From positions 124,001 to 188,000 of the forward strand of contig NZ_JBPOEA010000002.1 in the NCBI RefSeq assembly GCF_052060035.1: a DNA stretch of 64,000 nt, in the 5' to 3' direction. The notes under the pieces are model-generated. The model searched no databases. It was not told the DNA's origin and saw only the letters and a list, made by a program, of their open reading frames with translations. The position numbers were made by a program, and so were the translations under genes. The number at the start of each line of letters is the position of its first letter. Position 1 is the stretch's first letter. This DNA comes from Fodinibius sp052060035 (GTDB lineage: Bacteria; Bacteroidota; Rhodothermia; Balneolales; Balneolaceae). Below, piece by piece: positions 33,124-43,161 of the stretch.

Positions 33124-35385
33124 ATGTCAAAGAAAACGATAAAAGAGCCGGAAGTAACCCTTGAATTAGCAAAAGATCACGGGCTTACCGAAGAGGAATT
33201 TGAAATGATTAAGGACTACCTCGGACGCATGCCCAATTTTACCGAACTTGGTGTTTATTCGGTGATGTGGAGTGAGCATTGCTCGTATAAAAACTCCATC
33301 TTGGAAATTAAAAAGCTTCCCAACGAAGGCCCCCAGATGTTAGTCGGTGCGGGTGAAGAAAATGCAGGCTTAGTGGATATCGGCGATGGCCTTGGGTGCG
33401 TGTTCAAGGTGGAGAGCCATAATCATCCATCGGCTATTGAGCCATACGAAGGTGCGGCTACCGGTGTGGGCGGAATCCATCGCGATATTTTTACCATGGG
33501 TGCACGTCCTGTAGCAAGTCTCAACTCGTTGCGGTTTGGTGATATGGATACTCCCCGTGTTCGTTTTCTGTTGGATGGCGTGGTACGGGGTATTGCGGAT
33601 TACGGTAACTCTTTTGGGGTGCCCATGGTCGGTGGAGAGATCTATTTTGATGAGAAGTACGAAGGTAATCCCTTGGTGAATGCGATGAGTGTGGGCATTG
33701 TGAAAGAAGATCAAACAGCTTCAGCCATTGCTGAGGGAATTGGCAACCCAGTGATTATTGTAGGATCCGATACCGGGCGCGATGGTATTCATGGGGCTAC
33801 TTTTGCATCCGAAGAGATTAGCGAAGAAAGCGAAGACAAGCGACCCAGCGTACAGGTAGGTGATCCTTTTTCTGAAAAGCTTCTGCTTGAAGCTACGCTC
33901 GAAGTCATCAAGAATGGCGGTATTGTCGGGATACAGGATATGGGAGCAGCTGGGATCAGTTGTTCATCATCGGAGATGACGGCCAAGGGCGGCGTGGGAA
34001 TGCGTCTTGATCTTGACAAGGTACCGACTCGTGAAGAGGGGATGTCGGCGTATGAGATTTTGCTTTCCGAAAGCCAGGAGCGAATGCTGGTTGTGGCCGA
34101 AAAGGGCCGAGAACAAGAAATTATTGACATTTATGAGAAATGGGATCTTAATGCTGTTGTGATTGGCGAAGTAGTAGAAGGCGAAAACGTGACTTATCAC
34201 AAAGAGGGGTCGGTGAAAGCCGATATTCCCGCTGACAGCTTGGTGCTGGGTGGGGGTGCTCCGCAATATAAGCGTGAAACCAAGCGGCCCGAGTATCTGG
34301 ATGAAGTTCAGTCATTTGATGCTAATTCAATCGATCATCCTGACAATCACAATCAGATCGTAAAACAGTTGTTGGGATCGCCCAATATTGCTTCCAAGCG
34401 GTGGGCATACGAACAGTACGATACGATGGTTCGAACGAATACGGTAAATGGACCCGGAGCATCTGATTCTGGAGTGGTGCGCATTAAAGGCACGAAAAAG
34501 GGATTGGCCGTGAAGACAGACTGCAACGGACGCTACGTCTATTTGAATCCACGTAAAGGTGGACAGATTGCCGTTGCCGAAGCGGCGCGTAATGTGGTGT
34601 GCAGTGGTGCTAAGCCGATGGCGATTACAAACTGTCTTAATTTTGGCAACCCTTATAAACCGGAAGTGTACTGGACATTCAAAGAAGCTTTGGCCGGCAT
34701 GGGCGAAGCTTGTCGCACGTTTAACACCCCGGTTACCGGCGGAAATGTAAGTTTCTATAATGAAAATCCCGAGATGGCGATCTTCCCAACGCCGGTGATT
34801 GGGATGCTTGGATTGATTGAAGATGTTGAAAATCACCGAATGACGCCGCATTTCAAGAATGAATCTGATGTTATTTATTATATCGGAGCACCACGGAAAG
34901 GACTCGGAGGCAGTGAATATTTACATACGGTTCATGATCTCACAACTGGTGATACTCCTGGTATTGATCTGGAGTTCGAGGGGCGTTTGCAATCGGCTTT
35001 ATTAGAATCAATTCAACAAAAGTTGGTAAACGCTGCGCATGATATTTCGGATGGCGGGTTGGCAATCACTTTGGCCGAAATGGCCATACTTTCTAACAAG
35101 GGAGCGTGGGTTTCGGTGAATAAGCTGGGCGACAACAAGCACGAGGTGCTTTATAGCGAAGCACAATCGGGGGTTATAGTGACGTGTGATCCGACCCAAA
35201 AATCAGCTTTGGAAAATCATTTATCCCAAAATGATATTTCATTTGCCGAACTCGGGAATGTTAGCAGTGAAGGTGATGATCTCAAAATTGGTGAGCTTGT
35301 TAAGCTGCCGGTAAATGAGATGTTTGAAATTTATGATCACGTCATCGAAAATGCGATGAAACAAAAAGACGACGTAGTAGCTTAG
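33124..35385 (+). CDS. purL: phosphoribosylformylglycinamidine synthase, PurL subunit (small type)
   Basis: 753 residues. It catalyses the fourth step of purine synthesis in complex with PurS and PurQ; neither is in the window. Motifs: VYSVMWSEHCSYKNS near residue 42, ESHNHPSAIEPYEGAATGVGG near 98, GIQDMGAAGISCSSSEM and the second ATP half with GGNVSFYNE and AAHDISDGGLAITLAE. The length matches the small, three-subunit-type PurL rather than the 1300-residue one-chain form. A strong terminator follows, so it may be its own unit. Confidence 0.95.
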   Translation: MSKKTIKEPEVTLELAKDHGLTEEEFEMIKDYLGRMPNFTELGVYSVMWSEHCSYKNSILEIKKLPNEGPQMLVGAGEENAGLVDIGDGLGCVFKVESHNHPSAIEPYEGAATGVGGIHRDIFTMGARPVASLNSLRFGDMDTPRVRFLLDGVVRGIADYGNSFGVPMVGGEIYFDEKYEGNPLVNAMSVGIVKEDQTASAIAEGIGNPVIIVGSDTGRDGIHGATFASEEISEESEDKRPSVQVGDPFSEKLLLEATLEVIKNGGIVGIQDMGAAGISCSSSEMTAKGGVGMRLDLDKVPTREEGMSAYEILLSESQERMLVVAEKGREQEIIDIYEKWDLNAVVIGEVVEGENVTYHKEGSVKADIPADSLVLGGGAPQYKRETKRPEYLDEVQSFDANSIDHPDNHNQIVKQLLGSPNIASKRWAYEQYDTMVRTNTVNGPGASDSGVVRIKGTKKGLAVKTDCNGRYVYLNPRKGGQIAVAEAARNVVCSGAKPMAITNCLNFGNPYKPEVYWTFKEALAGMGEACRTFNTPVTGGNVSFYNENPEMAIFPTPVIGMLGLIEDVENHRMTPHFKNESDVIYYIGAPRKGLGGSEYLHTVHDLTTGDTPGIDLEFEGRLQSALLESIQQKLVNAAHDISDGGLAITLAEMAILSNKGAWVSVNKLGDNKHEVLYSEAQSGVIVTCDPTQKSALENHLSQNDISFAELGNVSSEGDDLKIGELVKLPVNEMFEIYDHVIENAMKQKDDVVA

Positions 35386-35415
35386 TTCTTTCTTCCTCAT
35401 TACGTTTTATAATAG

Positions 35416-35453
35416 GCTGCTGGTAGTTCAAACAACCAGCAGCTTATTTTTTT
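35416..35453 (+). terminator. rho-independent terminator of purL
   Basis: GCTGCTGGT (35416-35424) pairs with ACCAGCAGC (35435-35443), with a 10-base loop, followed after TTA by a run of seven T. Confidence 0.85.
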
Positions 35454-35552
35454 GAACGATGGAAAGCATATTTTGATTGACTTATCTAACGATAAAGTAA
35501 TTACTATCCTTTTTAGAATAGCATAAATCTGCGGTTAAAAAATTGGCTTATT

Positions 35553-36272
35553 ATGAAAAATAAAATCGTACTTATTGTAGGTGGATCAGGAGGCATTGGA
35601 AGTGAGTGTGGACGCGTTTTTGGAAAGGCGGGAGCCAAAGTAGTACTTGCTGCCCGTGATCAGAAGAAAGCAGAAGAGGTTGCCAAAGAAATAAATGGGT
35701 CCGGTGGAGATGCATATGTAATTGGTGTAGATGTAACGGATCTGGCATCAGTATCAAAGATGGTGCGGGAAGTAACCGAAGATCTGGGAGCGATTGATGT
35801 GTTGGTCAATGCTTTTGGGACAGCGGTGATTCAGCCATTGCTCGATGTCAATCCCGATGAAGCTAAAGAGATGTTGGACGTAAATGTGTATGGAACATTT
35901 TTGGTGACCCAAACTGTCGTCCGTTATATGGCCACGGAAAAAAAGGGCCGCGTGATCATGTTTCCCGGTAGCGTAGGTAAATATCCCATGAAAAATTCAT
36001 CGGTCTACTCCGCTTCAAAATTTGCGATCACAGGTTTTACAAAGTCGCTGGTTGAAGAGCACAAGCGTAGTGGTGTAAACTTTACACTGATGCACTTGGG
36101 AGGAGTTGACACTCCAATGTGGGATAGCGATACCGTGGACATGCGCGTCCAAAAAGACAAGATGCTTTCGGCCGAAGAAGTAGCTAAATCTGTTTATTAT
36201 GCCGCAAATCAACCCGAAGGATCCGTGCTTAACGAAATAACGATTCAGCCGGAATCGCATCAGATGGTGTGA
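35553..36272 (+). CDS. short-chain dehydrogenase/reductase
   Basis: 239 residues of classical SDR type. The cofactor motif is GGSGGIG (10-16), NAFG replaces NNAG near 86-89, and the catalytic set is Ser140, Tyr152 and Lys156 in VYSASKFAI. Arg34 in LAARDQK after the second strand hints at NADPH. Substrate unknown. It stands alone, convergent with the lysine aminotransferase gene, with a 10-bp hairpin between them. Confidence 0.88.
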   Translation: MKNKIVLIVGGSGGIGSECGRVFGKAGAKVVLAARDQKKAEEVAKEINGSGGDAYVIGVDVTDLASVSKMVREVTEDLGAIDVLVNAFGTAVIQPLLDVNPDEAKEMLDVNVYGTFLVTQTVVRYMATEKKGRVIMFPGSVGKYPMKNSSVYSASKFAITGFTKSLVEEHKRSGVNFTLMHLGGVDTPMWDSDTVDMRVQKDKMLSAEEVAKSVYYAANQPEGSVLNEITIQPESHQMV

Positions 36273-36281
36273 GGCCGTTGG

Positions 36282-36323
36282 CAGTTAGCAGTGGCCAGCA
36301 CTAATGCTGATTTCTGCTAACTG
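36282..36323. terminator. hairpin between convergent genes
   Basis: CAGTTAGCAG (36282-36291) pairs perfectly with CTGCTAACTG (36314-36323). It lies between two converging genes. There is no long T-run on either side, so termination is a guess. Confidence 0.4.
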
Positions 36324-36341
36324 TTATTGCTTGCTAATGAA

Positions 36342-37688
36342 CTACTTGAGTGCCGGACATTGGTCCATGGCAGATTTAATGGACTTCTCAATAATATCGA
36401 GCCCTTCTTCAATTTGTCCCTTGTTGACAGTGAGCGGCGGACGGAATCGCATAGTACGTTTGCCGCAAGAGAGAATCATTAAATTGTTTTTAAAGCATTC
36501 TTTGATAACTGAATCCCGTGCATGGGTATTCGGGAAATCAACAGCGCAAAACAGTCCCTTGCCGCGAGGATTCGTGACATGTTCAAACTTCTTCGTTAGG
36601 TCATTAATCTTATCCTGTAAAAAGGTGCCAACCGTAGCAGCATTATCAACCAGATTATCATCTTCAATAACCTGTAGAATACGTCCGAACCGAACCATAT
36701 CTACCAAGTTGCCGCCCCAGGTTGAGTTAATGCGTGAGGAAACATGAAAGCAGTTCGTTTCAATATCGTCAACGCGCTTGCTTGCAAGAATACCGCATAC
36801 CTGTGCTTTTTTACCAAAGGCAAGAATATCCGGCTTTACGTAGTGCTCGTGAGCCCAGAATTTTCCTGTAAGTCCCACTCCCGTTTGGACTTCGTCATAG
36901 ATGAGCAGTGCTTCGTGTTTATCTGCCAAATCTCTAAGTGCCTGGTGGAATTCCTTGCGGAAATGACGATCGCCGCCTTCGCCCTGAATTGGTTCTAAGA
37001 CGATACAGGCGATTTCATCTTTGTGCATCTCAAAATATCGCTCGGCCTGTGCAATGGCGCGTTCTTCATGCTCAATGGTTTGCTGGATATGCTCATCCGT
37101 AGCCGGATAAGACATGGCAGGGGAAGTAATACGCGGCCAGTCGAACTTTGGAAAGTATTTTACCTTGTTAGGATCCGTATTCGTGAGTGACATGGTATAT
37201 CCCGTTCGACCATGAAAAGCCTGTTCCAAGTGGAGAACTTTATGTCCCTTTTCTTCTCGATATCCTTTTTCAAAATTCTTTTGCACTTTCCAGTCGAAGG
37301 CTACCTTCAATGCATTTTCAACAGCCAATGCGCCGCCAGAAATAAAGAAAGAGTAGGGCAGGTAATCCGGAATGCCCACGCGATCAAAATTATCCACAAA
37401 CTCGGCCATCTCTTCGGTATATACATCAGAGTTGGAAGGTTTGTTTATAGCAACCTTGCCTATCTTTTGTTGAAATTCCTCGTTGGCCAGTTGAGGATGG
37501 TTCATCCCCAAGGGGTTGGAGGCAAAAAACGTAAAGAAATCCAGATAACGCTCTCCGCTTTTGGCATCATATAAATAAGTACCTTCACTTTTCTCAAGAT
37601 CAAGCACAATATCATAGCCGTCGGTTAAAATATGTTTCTGTAATATTTTGTGTACTTGTGCGGGTGCTACAGCGTTAGATGTGGACAT
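36342..37688 (-). CDS. lat: L-lysine 6-aminotransferase
   Basis: 448 residues, class-III transaminase of the Lat branch, which moves the epsilon-amino group of lysine to 2-oxoglutarate and gives allysine / piperideine-6-carboxylate. Branch-specific motifs are FFTFFASNPLGMNHP, AFHGRTGYTMSLTNTDPNK, IYDEVQTGVGLTGKFW, FGKKAQVCG with the PLP lysine (Lys293 or 294), and SSRINSTWGGNLVDMVR. The open frame reaches 37766, but ATG 37688 is chosen because a perfect AGGAGG lies 3 bases upstream (37692-37697). It gives the family's usual length. No piperideine-6-carboxylate dehydrogenase is adjacent. Confidence 0.9.
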   Translation of the reverse strand: MSTSNAVAPAQVHKILQKHILTDGYDIVLDLEKSEGTYLYDAKSGERYLDFFTFFASNPLGMNHPQLANEEFQQKIGKVAINKPSNSDVYTEEMAEFVDNFDRVGIPDYLPYSFFISGGALAVENALKVAFDWKVQKNFEKGYREEKGHKVLHLEQAFHGRTGYTMSLTNTDPNKVKYFPKFDWPRITSPAMSYPATDEHIQQTIEHEERAIAQAERYFEMHKDEIACIVLEPIQGEGGDRHFRKEFHQALRDLADKHEALLIYDEVQTGVGLTGKFWAHEHYVKPDILAFGKKAQVCGILASKRVDDIETNCFHVSSRINSTWGGNLVDMVRFGRILQVIEDDNLVDNAATVGTFLQDKINDLTKKFEHVTNPRGKGLFCAVDFPNTHARDSVIKECFKNNLMILSCGKRTMRFRPPLTVNKGQIEEGLDIIEKSIKSAMDQCPALK

Positions 37689-37802
37689 AAGCCTCCTAAA
37701 ACAATTTAATTGGTATTTATGAGTCGGTATGTAACCGGGAAAGAATTTTGAATTTACTATTGACAAGTACCCATGTCAAGCCTTATTATTACCGACTCAC
37801 AT

Positions 37803-37875
<73 letters not shown>

Positions 37876-37884
37876 CAAAGTATT

Positions 37885-37919
37885 AAGCGACTTTCTGAAT
37901 TCAGAAAGTCGCTTTTTTT
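37885..37919 (+). terminator. rho-independent terminator of the tRNA gene
   Basis: A perfect 30-base palindrome with arms AAGCGACTTTCTGAA and TTCAGAAAGTCGCTT runs directly into TTTTT. It ends 44 bases after the tRNA. Confidence 0.9.
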
Positions 37920-38161
37920 ATTTGTCATTTCTTACTGTTTTTGAATACAATAGGTTGAAAATTGGCAGATTTCACTCCCTATTTTTATTTGAAGTTACAG
38001 TTTAAAATTCTTGCTCATAAAAATAAGTTTCGTCAACTTAATAGCTTTAGTAAGAAAGAATGTGCTTTCTCCAATGTGTTTTAATATAATATCTCTGTAT
38101 AAAATGGCTTATAGTAATCGGCTGCGTTGGGGCAATAATTGGGTCAGATCTTATTAATGGG

Positions 38162-38911
38162 ATGGTATCAAAAGTTATGATTGGCAAGATATCCTCAATT
38201 CCTTTAGTAAAATATTACTCTTCAAGAGTTGCACTACTGGTATTTTTATTGTTTTTGATGAGCAGTTTGCTTTCATCTCAACATGCGATGGCACAGGGAA
38301 CAACTGTTCAAGGAAGTGTAGTATTGGAAAGAGTCCAAAAGCCAACTATTGAAGTGGGAGGAGGTGGATACCAAAACAAATTTGGGGGTAATACCGACAA
38401 AAAAGATAATTCATTAGATGACGTTTTGGTATGGATCGAATCTCAAAATGAAAACCAGACAGGAGTAAGAGAAACTACAAAGCGACGTGTTCTAAATCAG
38501 CTTGATAAACGTTTTGAACCTCGGCTGATGATTATTCGGGAGGGAGATGTGGTTCGAATACTGAACTCAGATCCAGTATATCATAATGTATTTAGTTTAT
38601 CGAAAACGAAACGCTTCGATGTAGGACGTCGTTCGCCCGATGAATTTCAAGATGTACAATTTAATAAACCCGGTATTATAGATGTTTTCTGTGATATTCA
38701 TTCTGATATGCATGCAGTTATTGTTGTCGCCTCAAAACAAACTGTTGCAATGCAAAAATTGGATGGCAGTGGAAAATTCCGGTTTGATGAAATTCCAGAA
38801 GGAGAGTATACTCTACATTTTTATGCATTAGGAGACCGGAAAGAAAGTATAGAAGTAAATACTATTGATAAAAATAATATAATGCTGGAACCAATAAGAA
38901 TAGGATCTTAA
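38162..38911 (+). CDS. secreted cupredoxin-like (plastocyanin-type) protein
   Basis: 249 residues: signal peptide (to about AMAQ, residue 45), then a cupredoxin-like domain. Possible type-1 copper ligands are in the right order: His141 in DPVYHNVFSLS, then Cys177, His180 and Met183 in FCDIHSDMHA. A small carboxypeptidase-regulatory-like end follows (GKFRFDEIPEGEYTLHFYALG). It resembles proteins annotated as methylamine utilization protein. The start may be ATG 38162 or 38177. It begins a three-gene operon, with a histidine kinase 2 bases after its stop and an outer membrane porin after that. No transcription starts are visible upstream; 37920-38161 contains nothing recognisable. Confidence 0.8.
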   Translation: MVSKVMIGKISSIPLVKYYSSRVALLVFLLFLMSSLLSSQHAMAQGTTVQGSVVLERVQKPTIEVGGGGYQNKFGGNTDKKDNSLDDVLVWIESQNENQTGVRETTKRRVLNQLDKRFEPRLMIIREGDVVRILNSDPVYHNVFSLSKTKRFDVGRRSPDEFQDVQFNKPGIIDVFCDIHSDMHAVIVVASKQTVAMQKLDGSGKFRFDEIPEGEYTLHFYALGDRKESIEVNTIDKNNIMLEPIRIGS

Positions 38912-38913
38912 AT

Positions 38914-40701
38914 ATGGAGTCTCCCAAATTTCCTATTCGATGGAAGTTGCTATCCGGATTCATTGGCCTAGCTCTATTGGTATTGGTGGTAGTACTTTTT
39001 GCAGTCAGCCAAATTTTGGATAACCGAATTCGGGAAGATATTAACTCGAGCTTCCATGAGGCAGGCAAGATATTTGAACAATTACAGGATGTACGGTTTC
39101 GGCAGCTTCGGCAGACTGCCACGCTTGTGGCTGATATGCCCTATATGAAGGCGGCGATTTCAACAGGAGATCCGAATACTATTAATCAGCAGATTCGCCA
39201 AGAGTTGGTGCACCTCTTACATTTTGATCCTCTTATTTCTGATACGTTGTCTTCGGAATCGCTAACGACCAGTTTGGATTCTGTAGGATTAGTAATGGTT
39301 TTTGACAAAAACGGACTCCCTCTTGGGCAATTATCCGATGTCGATCCGGCAAAAAAATCTATGAGTAATAAATTGGGGGTCCAAAAAGCTTTGGAGGGAC
39401 AACATCCTCAACAATCATATATTTGGAAACAAGGAGAAAACTATTTTAATGTTATAACAATACCTGTTTTTTTACAGGAACAGGTTATTGCAGCCCTTTC
39501 TCTTGGATATCCGATTCGTAATCGTGAAGCAGAGTTGCTTGCGCAAGTAATCGGATATGAGGTGTCGTATTATGTGGATGATAAACTCCTTACCACTTCT
39601 ATTGATTCCTTGTTGTCCCAACACCGAAAAGTTCTTTCTGATGGGATTGAACAGGCTTCTGCAACCGAAATTAATCAGACGGGCAGCACAACCATCGAAA
39701 TGGAAATGAGGAATCAGAAATGGCTTGTATATTTAGTTCCAATGGTAAAACAGGTTTCTCAGTCTGTGGAAATTTCAGGCTACTATGCCGTTGCAAAATC
39801 ATTGACACAGGCTTTGGAACCTCTTCATCAATTACAGCGCGTTATTTATTTGATTGGCCTTGGAGGAATATTAATAGCGATTATACTGGGTATCACTTTA
39901 ACACGAAATCTGACACGTCCGATTAACCGGTTGCTCGACGGTATTAAAAGGATTGAAAATGATGATTATGATCATCCTGTTTCTGTTGAAAGCCGGGATG
40001 AGTTTGGACAGCTTACCCGTACATTTAATAAGTTGGTTGCCAATATAAAAGAGAACCTTCGGGAAAAAGAGACGTTGTTGGCAGAAATCCATCACCGTGT
40101 CAAAAATAATCTGGCTGTTATTTCAGGATTGTTGCAATTGGAAAGTAGTAACGTTGAGAACGAACATACTGAGCAGATTCTCAAGAATAGTCAATTGCGT
40201 ATCCAATCAATGGCTACGGTGCACGAAATGCTCTATAAAGCACATGACTTTAACAACCTGTCTTTTAATGATTTTATCAAAAAGATGGTCGCCTCCATCC
40301 ATGATATATATAAATCAGCTTATTCGGAACTGAGTGTAGAGGTTGATGTGAAAGATATTGATCTGAATGTAAACCAAGCTGTTCCTTTTGGACTCATGGT
40401 CAATGAGCTGGTAACTAATGCTTTTAAACATGCTTATCCTGATGGAGGATCAGGAGTGGTGGCCATCTCCTTTTTTGAAGAAGAGGGCAATGTCGTTCTC
40501 ACGGTAGAGGATGAGGGGATGGGCTTGGATAGTGATTTTTCTTTGGAAGAAAGTGAATCGTTGGGATTTTCTCTTATCAAAATTCTATCCCAGCAGATTG
40601 ATGCGGATGTGACAGTAGAATCCAAAAATGGTACAAAGGTTACCGTTGTTTTTGAGAAGAAAGATAAAAAGGGATCAAGCAGTTCATTAAACTTGAATTA
40701 A
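38914..40701 (+). CDS. membrane sensor histidine kinase, HisKA_2 type
   Basis: 595 residues. Membrane helices lie at about 16-36 and 311-331 and enclose a periplasmic sensor domain of about 270 residues (Cache-like, by layout). HAMP follows at about 330-382 (TRPINRLLDGIKRIENDDYD). The phosphoacceptor is His393 or His394 in EIHHRVKNNLAVISGLLQLE. The ATPase part has the N box NELVTNAFKHAYPDG from 497 and DEGMGL. Kinases of this kind often work with response regulators encoded elsewhere; none is adjacent. Its place between a cupredoxin and a porin suggests it senses a periplasmic signal tied to one of them. Confidence 0.9.
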   Translation: MESPKFPIRWKLLSGFIGLALLVLVVVLFAVSQILDNRIREDINSSFHEAGKIFEQLQDVRFRQLRQTATLVADMPYMKAAISTGDPNTINQQIRQELVHLLHFDPLISDTLSSESLTTSLDSVGLVMVFDKNGLPLGQLSDVDPAKKSMSNKLGVQKALEGQHPQQSYIWKQGENYFNVITIPVFLQEQVIAALSLGYPIRNREAELLAQVIGYEVSYYVDDKLLTTSIDSLLSQHRKVLSDGIEQASATEINQTGSTTIEMEMRNQKWLVYLVPMVKQVSQSVEISGYYAVAKSLTQALEPLHQLQRVIYLIGLGGILIAIILGITLTRNLTRPINRLLDGIKRIENDDYDHPVSVESRDEFGQLTRTFNKLVANIKENLREKETLLAEIHHRVKNNLAVISGLLQLESSNVENEHTEQILKNSQLRIQSMATVHEMLYKAHDFNNLSFNDFIKKMVASIHDIYKSAYSELSVEVDVKDIDLNVNQAVPFGLMVNELVTNAFKHAYPDGGSGVVAISFFEEEGNVVLTVEDEGMGLDSDFSLEESESLGFSLIKILSQQIDADVTVESKNGTKVTVVFEKKDKKGSSSSLNLN

Positions 40702-40712
40702 TACAATGTCGT

Positions 40713-41885
40713 ATGGGGATAAATCGAAAAAGGTTCTGTTTGTGTATTCTCATTTGTCTGATGCTGACAGGTAGTGCACTTGGACAGATTAATATTGGCG
40801 GGTTGGCTGATTTTGAACTGCGAAAAGGAGGCGCGGACTCAGATCCCACGGTAAATCAGACCCCCAATGATAAGTTTTTGATGTATGCTCCTTCGATCCG
40901 AATCTTTATAAATGCCCCGATTTCTGAAAAATGGTTTGTTTCGGGTGCGCTGCAATCCGATTATTATACTGGAAGCAGAAGCGAGATCTTTTTTTCTTCC
41001 TTTAATATAAATTGGTTGGCCGCTGAGAACTTTAAGATTACGGCCGGTCGTTTTACCACGCCGTTTGGAAGAACTGATGAGTTGTTGCTTTCTTCCAATA
41101 ATCCTTTTGTGCATTTACCGCTGTCTCATGTATGGAATATGCCGGTGAATCAGCGACGTGGTTATTTTTTTGGAGAAAGCTCGTATGATGGGGTACCCGG
41201 GCAATCGTTGGTCTACAGGCGGATGTATTCGCAGGGATTAAAAATCACTGGGACAACAGATGATGAAAGATTTCAATATGAAATTGCTGCCACGTTGACT
41301 GGAGTTTCTGGCTACACCGATGTGGGTGAACAGAACCTCCCCGCATTTATTGGACGGCTGGAAGTGCGACCTGTTATCTGGAATACCATTGGTGTATCAT
41401 TTGGCAGAGGATCTTATTTAATAGAAGATTCTATTAATGATGTCTTATCTGATGAAGAGAGAGCCGGATATCAACAAACGGTTGTCTCAGCGCACACCGA
41501 GTTTTCCTACAGTTATTATCAGCTGTTGTTTCAGTACACATTCAATCGCTGGGATTCTCCCTGGATTGATCCGGATGGGCAACTTATTCAAGAACATCTT
41601 GACAATGATGTTGCTCACTATCTTGCAAAGTTTAAAATGCGTTTCCCCTTTTTGGTAGGAGGATATGGGGCCATTCGCTATGAGCGTTATATTCCCAAAG
41701 AGTTAACACTTGATCCCCTAAATATTACAGGTAAACCAACCCCAGACAAAGACCGTTTTGAGTTTGTTTTTGGATACAAACTTAATCGGAATATACTTTT
41801 AAAAGTTTCCTACCTGCTTTCCAAGAATAATGGCACGGAGCTAAAAGATGATGTCATCGCTATTCAGCTAAGCGCTAGCTTTTAG
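40713..41885 (+). CDS. outer membrane beta-barrel porin-like protein
   Basis: 390 residues with a signal peptide (MGINRKRFCLCILICLMLTG to about SALGQ), then alternating amphipathic strands with many aromatic residues, such as KWFVSGALQSDYYTG, FKITAGRFTTPFG and LLFQYTFNRWDSPW. The C-terminus is IAIQLSASF, ending in Phe as outer membrane barrels do. The GRFTTPFGR pattern is seen in phosphate-selective-porin-like barrels. It begins 11 bases after the kinase stop and is the last gene of the cupredoxin-kinase-porin operon. The solute is unknown. Confidence 0.82.
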   Translation: MGINRKRFCLCILICLMLTGSALGQINIGGLADFELRKGGADSDPTVNQTPNDKFLMYAPSIRIFINAPISEKWFVSGALQSDYYTGSRSEIFFSSFNINWLAAENFKITAGRFTTPFGRTDELLLSSNNPFVHLPLSHVWNMPVNQRRGYFFGESSYDGVPGQSLVYRRMYSQGLKITGTTDDERFQYEIAATLTGVSGYTDVGEQNLPAFIGRLEVRPVIWNTIGVSFGRGSYLIEDSINDVLSDEERAGYQQTVVSAHTEFSYSYYQLLFQYTFNRWDSPWIDPDGQLIQEHLDNDVAHYLAKFKMRFPFLVGGYGAIRYERYIPKELTLDPLNITGKPTPDKDRFEFVFGYKLNRNILLKVSYLLSKNNGTELKDDVIAIQLSASF

Positions 41886-41895
41886 CACGGTTATG

Positions 41896-43131
41896 TTAGG
41901 CCTCAACTTTTTCGAATTCTTTAATTGTATCTTTGATAATTGAGATACAGTCACGCAACTGTTCTTCGCTCATTACAAGTGGGGGAGCAAAACGAATAAT
42001 ATTTCCATGCGTTGGTTTGGCAAGTAATCCGTTTTCCTTCAGCTTAAGACAGATATTCCAAGCTGTTTCGCTGTCTTCTGCATCATTAATGACAATGGCA
42101 TTTAGCAGTCCTTTTCCGCGCACAAGCTTGACCAGTTCTGATTCGTCCACAAGGTTATTCATTTCTTCGCGGAAAATTTTTCCAAGCCTGTCAGCGTTTT
42201 CAGCAAGACCTTCATCCTTCACCACGTTTAATGCTTCCATGGCTACGGCACATGCCAGTGGATTTCCGCCGTAAGTAGATCCATGTTCACCGGGACGAAT
42301 GCATTCCATGATGTCGTCATCAGCCATGACCGCTGAAACAGGATAAGCCCCTCCGGATAGAGCTTTCCCTAAAATGACAATATCGGGACGAACTTCTTCA
42401 TGGTCCACGCACAACATTTTGCCCGTTCGAGCAATACCGGTCTGTATTTCATCTGCAATAAAAAGGGTATCGTATTTTTCACATAACTCCGAAGCTTTTT
42501 TTAGGTATCCTTCATCGGGAACAACAACCCCGGCTTCGCCTTGAATAGGCTCAACCATAAATCCGGCTACATCTTTCTCTTTTAACGCTTTCTCGAGGGC
42601 ATCCAAATCGTTATAGGGAATAGAAACAAATCCCGGAGTATAGGGGCCGAAGTTTTTGCGGGCTACAGGGTCGTTGGAAAACGAAATAATACTGGTAGTA
42701 CGACCGTGGAAATTTCCTTTGGCAACGATGATGGTCGCTTTTTCAGGAGTAAGGTTTTTCTTTTCGTAGGACCATTTGCGGCACAATTTGATAGCTGTTT
42801 CAACGCCTTCGGCTCCCGTATTCATGGGCAAGAGCTTGTCATATCCAAAAGTCCGGTGCATAAATTCTTCATATTTTCCCAGCTGATCGCTGTGAAAGGC
42901 TCTTGAGACGAGTGTGAGTTTTTCAGCCTGTTCTTTAAGGGTGTTAACAATGCGCGGATGACAATGTCCTTGATTTACCGCAGAATACGCCGATAAGAAA
43001 TCGTAGTATTTATTTCCCTCCGGATCCCAAACATACACCCCTTCCCCTTTGGATAAAACAACCGGGAGGGGATGATAATTATGTGCGCCATATTGATCTT
43101 CGAGCTTAATTGCTTGGGTTGTTGAAATCAT
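41896..43131 (-). CDS. rocD: ornithine aminotransferase
   Basis: 411 residues, class-III PLP transaminase that turns ornithine into glutamate semialdehyde. Branch-specific motifs: EDQYGAHNYHPLPVVLSKGE at the start, LSAYSAVNQGHCHPRI with Tyr49, MNTGAEGVETAIKLCRKW, IADEIQTGIARTG and the PLP Lys256 in ILGKALSGGAYPVSA. The length is typical. It converges with the porin gene. A 10-bp-arm palindrome lies 31 bases upstream of the start, so control by a repressor is likely. Confidence 0.93.
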   Translation of the reverse strand: MISTTQAIKLEDQYGAHNYHPLPVVLSKGEGVYVWDPEGNKYYDFLSAYSAVNQGHCHPRIVNTLKEQAEKLTLVSRAFHSDQLGKYEEFMHRTFGYDKLLPMNTGAEGVETAIKLCRKWSYEKKNLTPEKATIIVAKGNFHGRTTSIISFSNDPVARKNFGPYTPGFVSIPYNDLDALEKALKEKDVAGFMVEPIQGEAGVVVPDEGYLKKASELCEKYDTLFIADEIQTGIARTGKMLCVDHEEVRPDIVILGKALSGGAYPVSAVMADDDIMECIRPGEHGSTYGGNPLACAVAMEALNVVKDEGLAENADRLGKIFREEMNNLVDESELVKLVRGKGLLNAIVINDAEDSETAWNICLKLKENGLLAKPTHGNIIRFAPPLVMSEEQLRDCISIIKDTIKEFEKVEA

Positions 43132-43161
43132 GGAAGGTGGTTTATTTTAATTTCTCATTCA

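Noticed and set aside
33370..33714. Minus-strand frames inside purL
   Set aside because: Antisense shadows of a strongly conserved gene.
37689..37766. N-terminal extension of lysine 6-aminotransferase
   Set aside because: A perfect AGGAGG before ATG 37688 and the family length support the shorter form.
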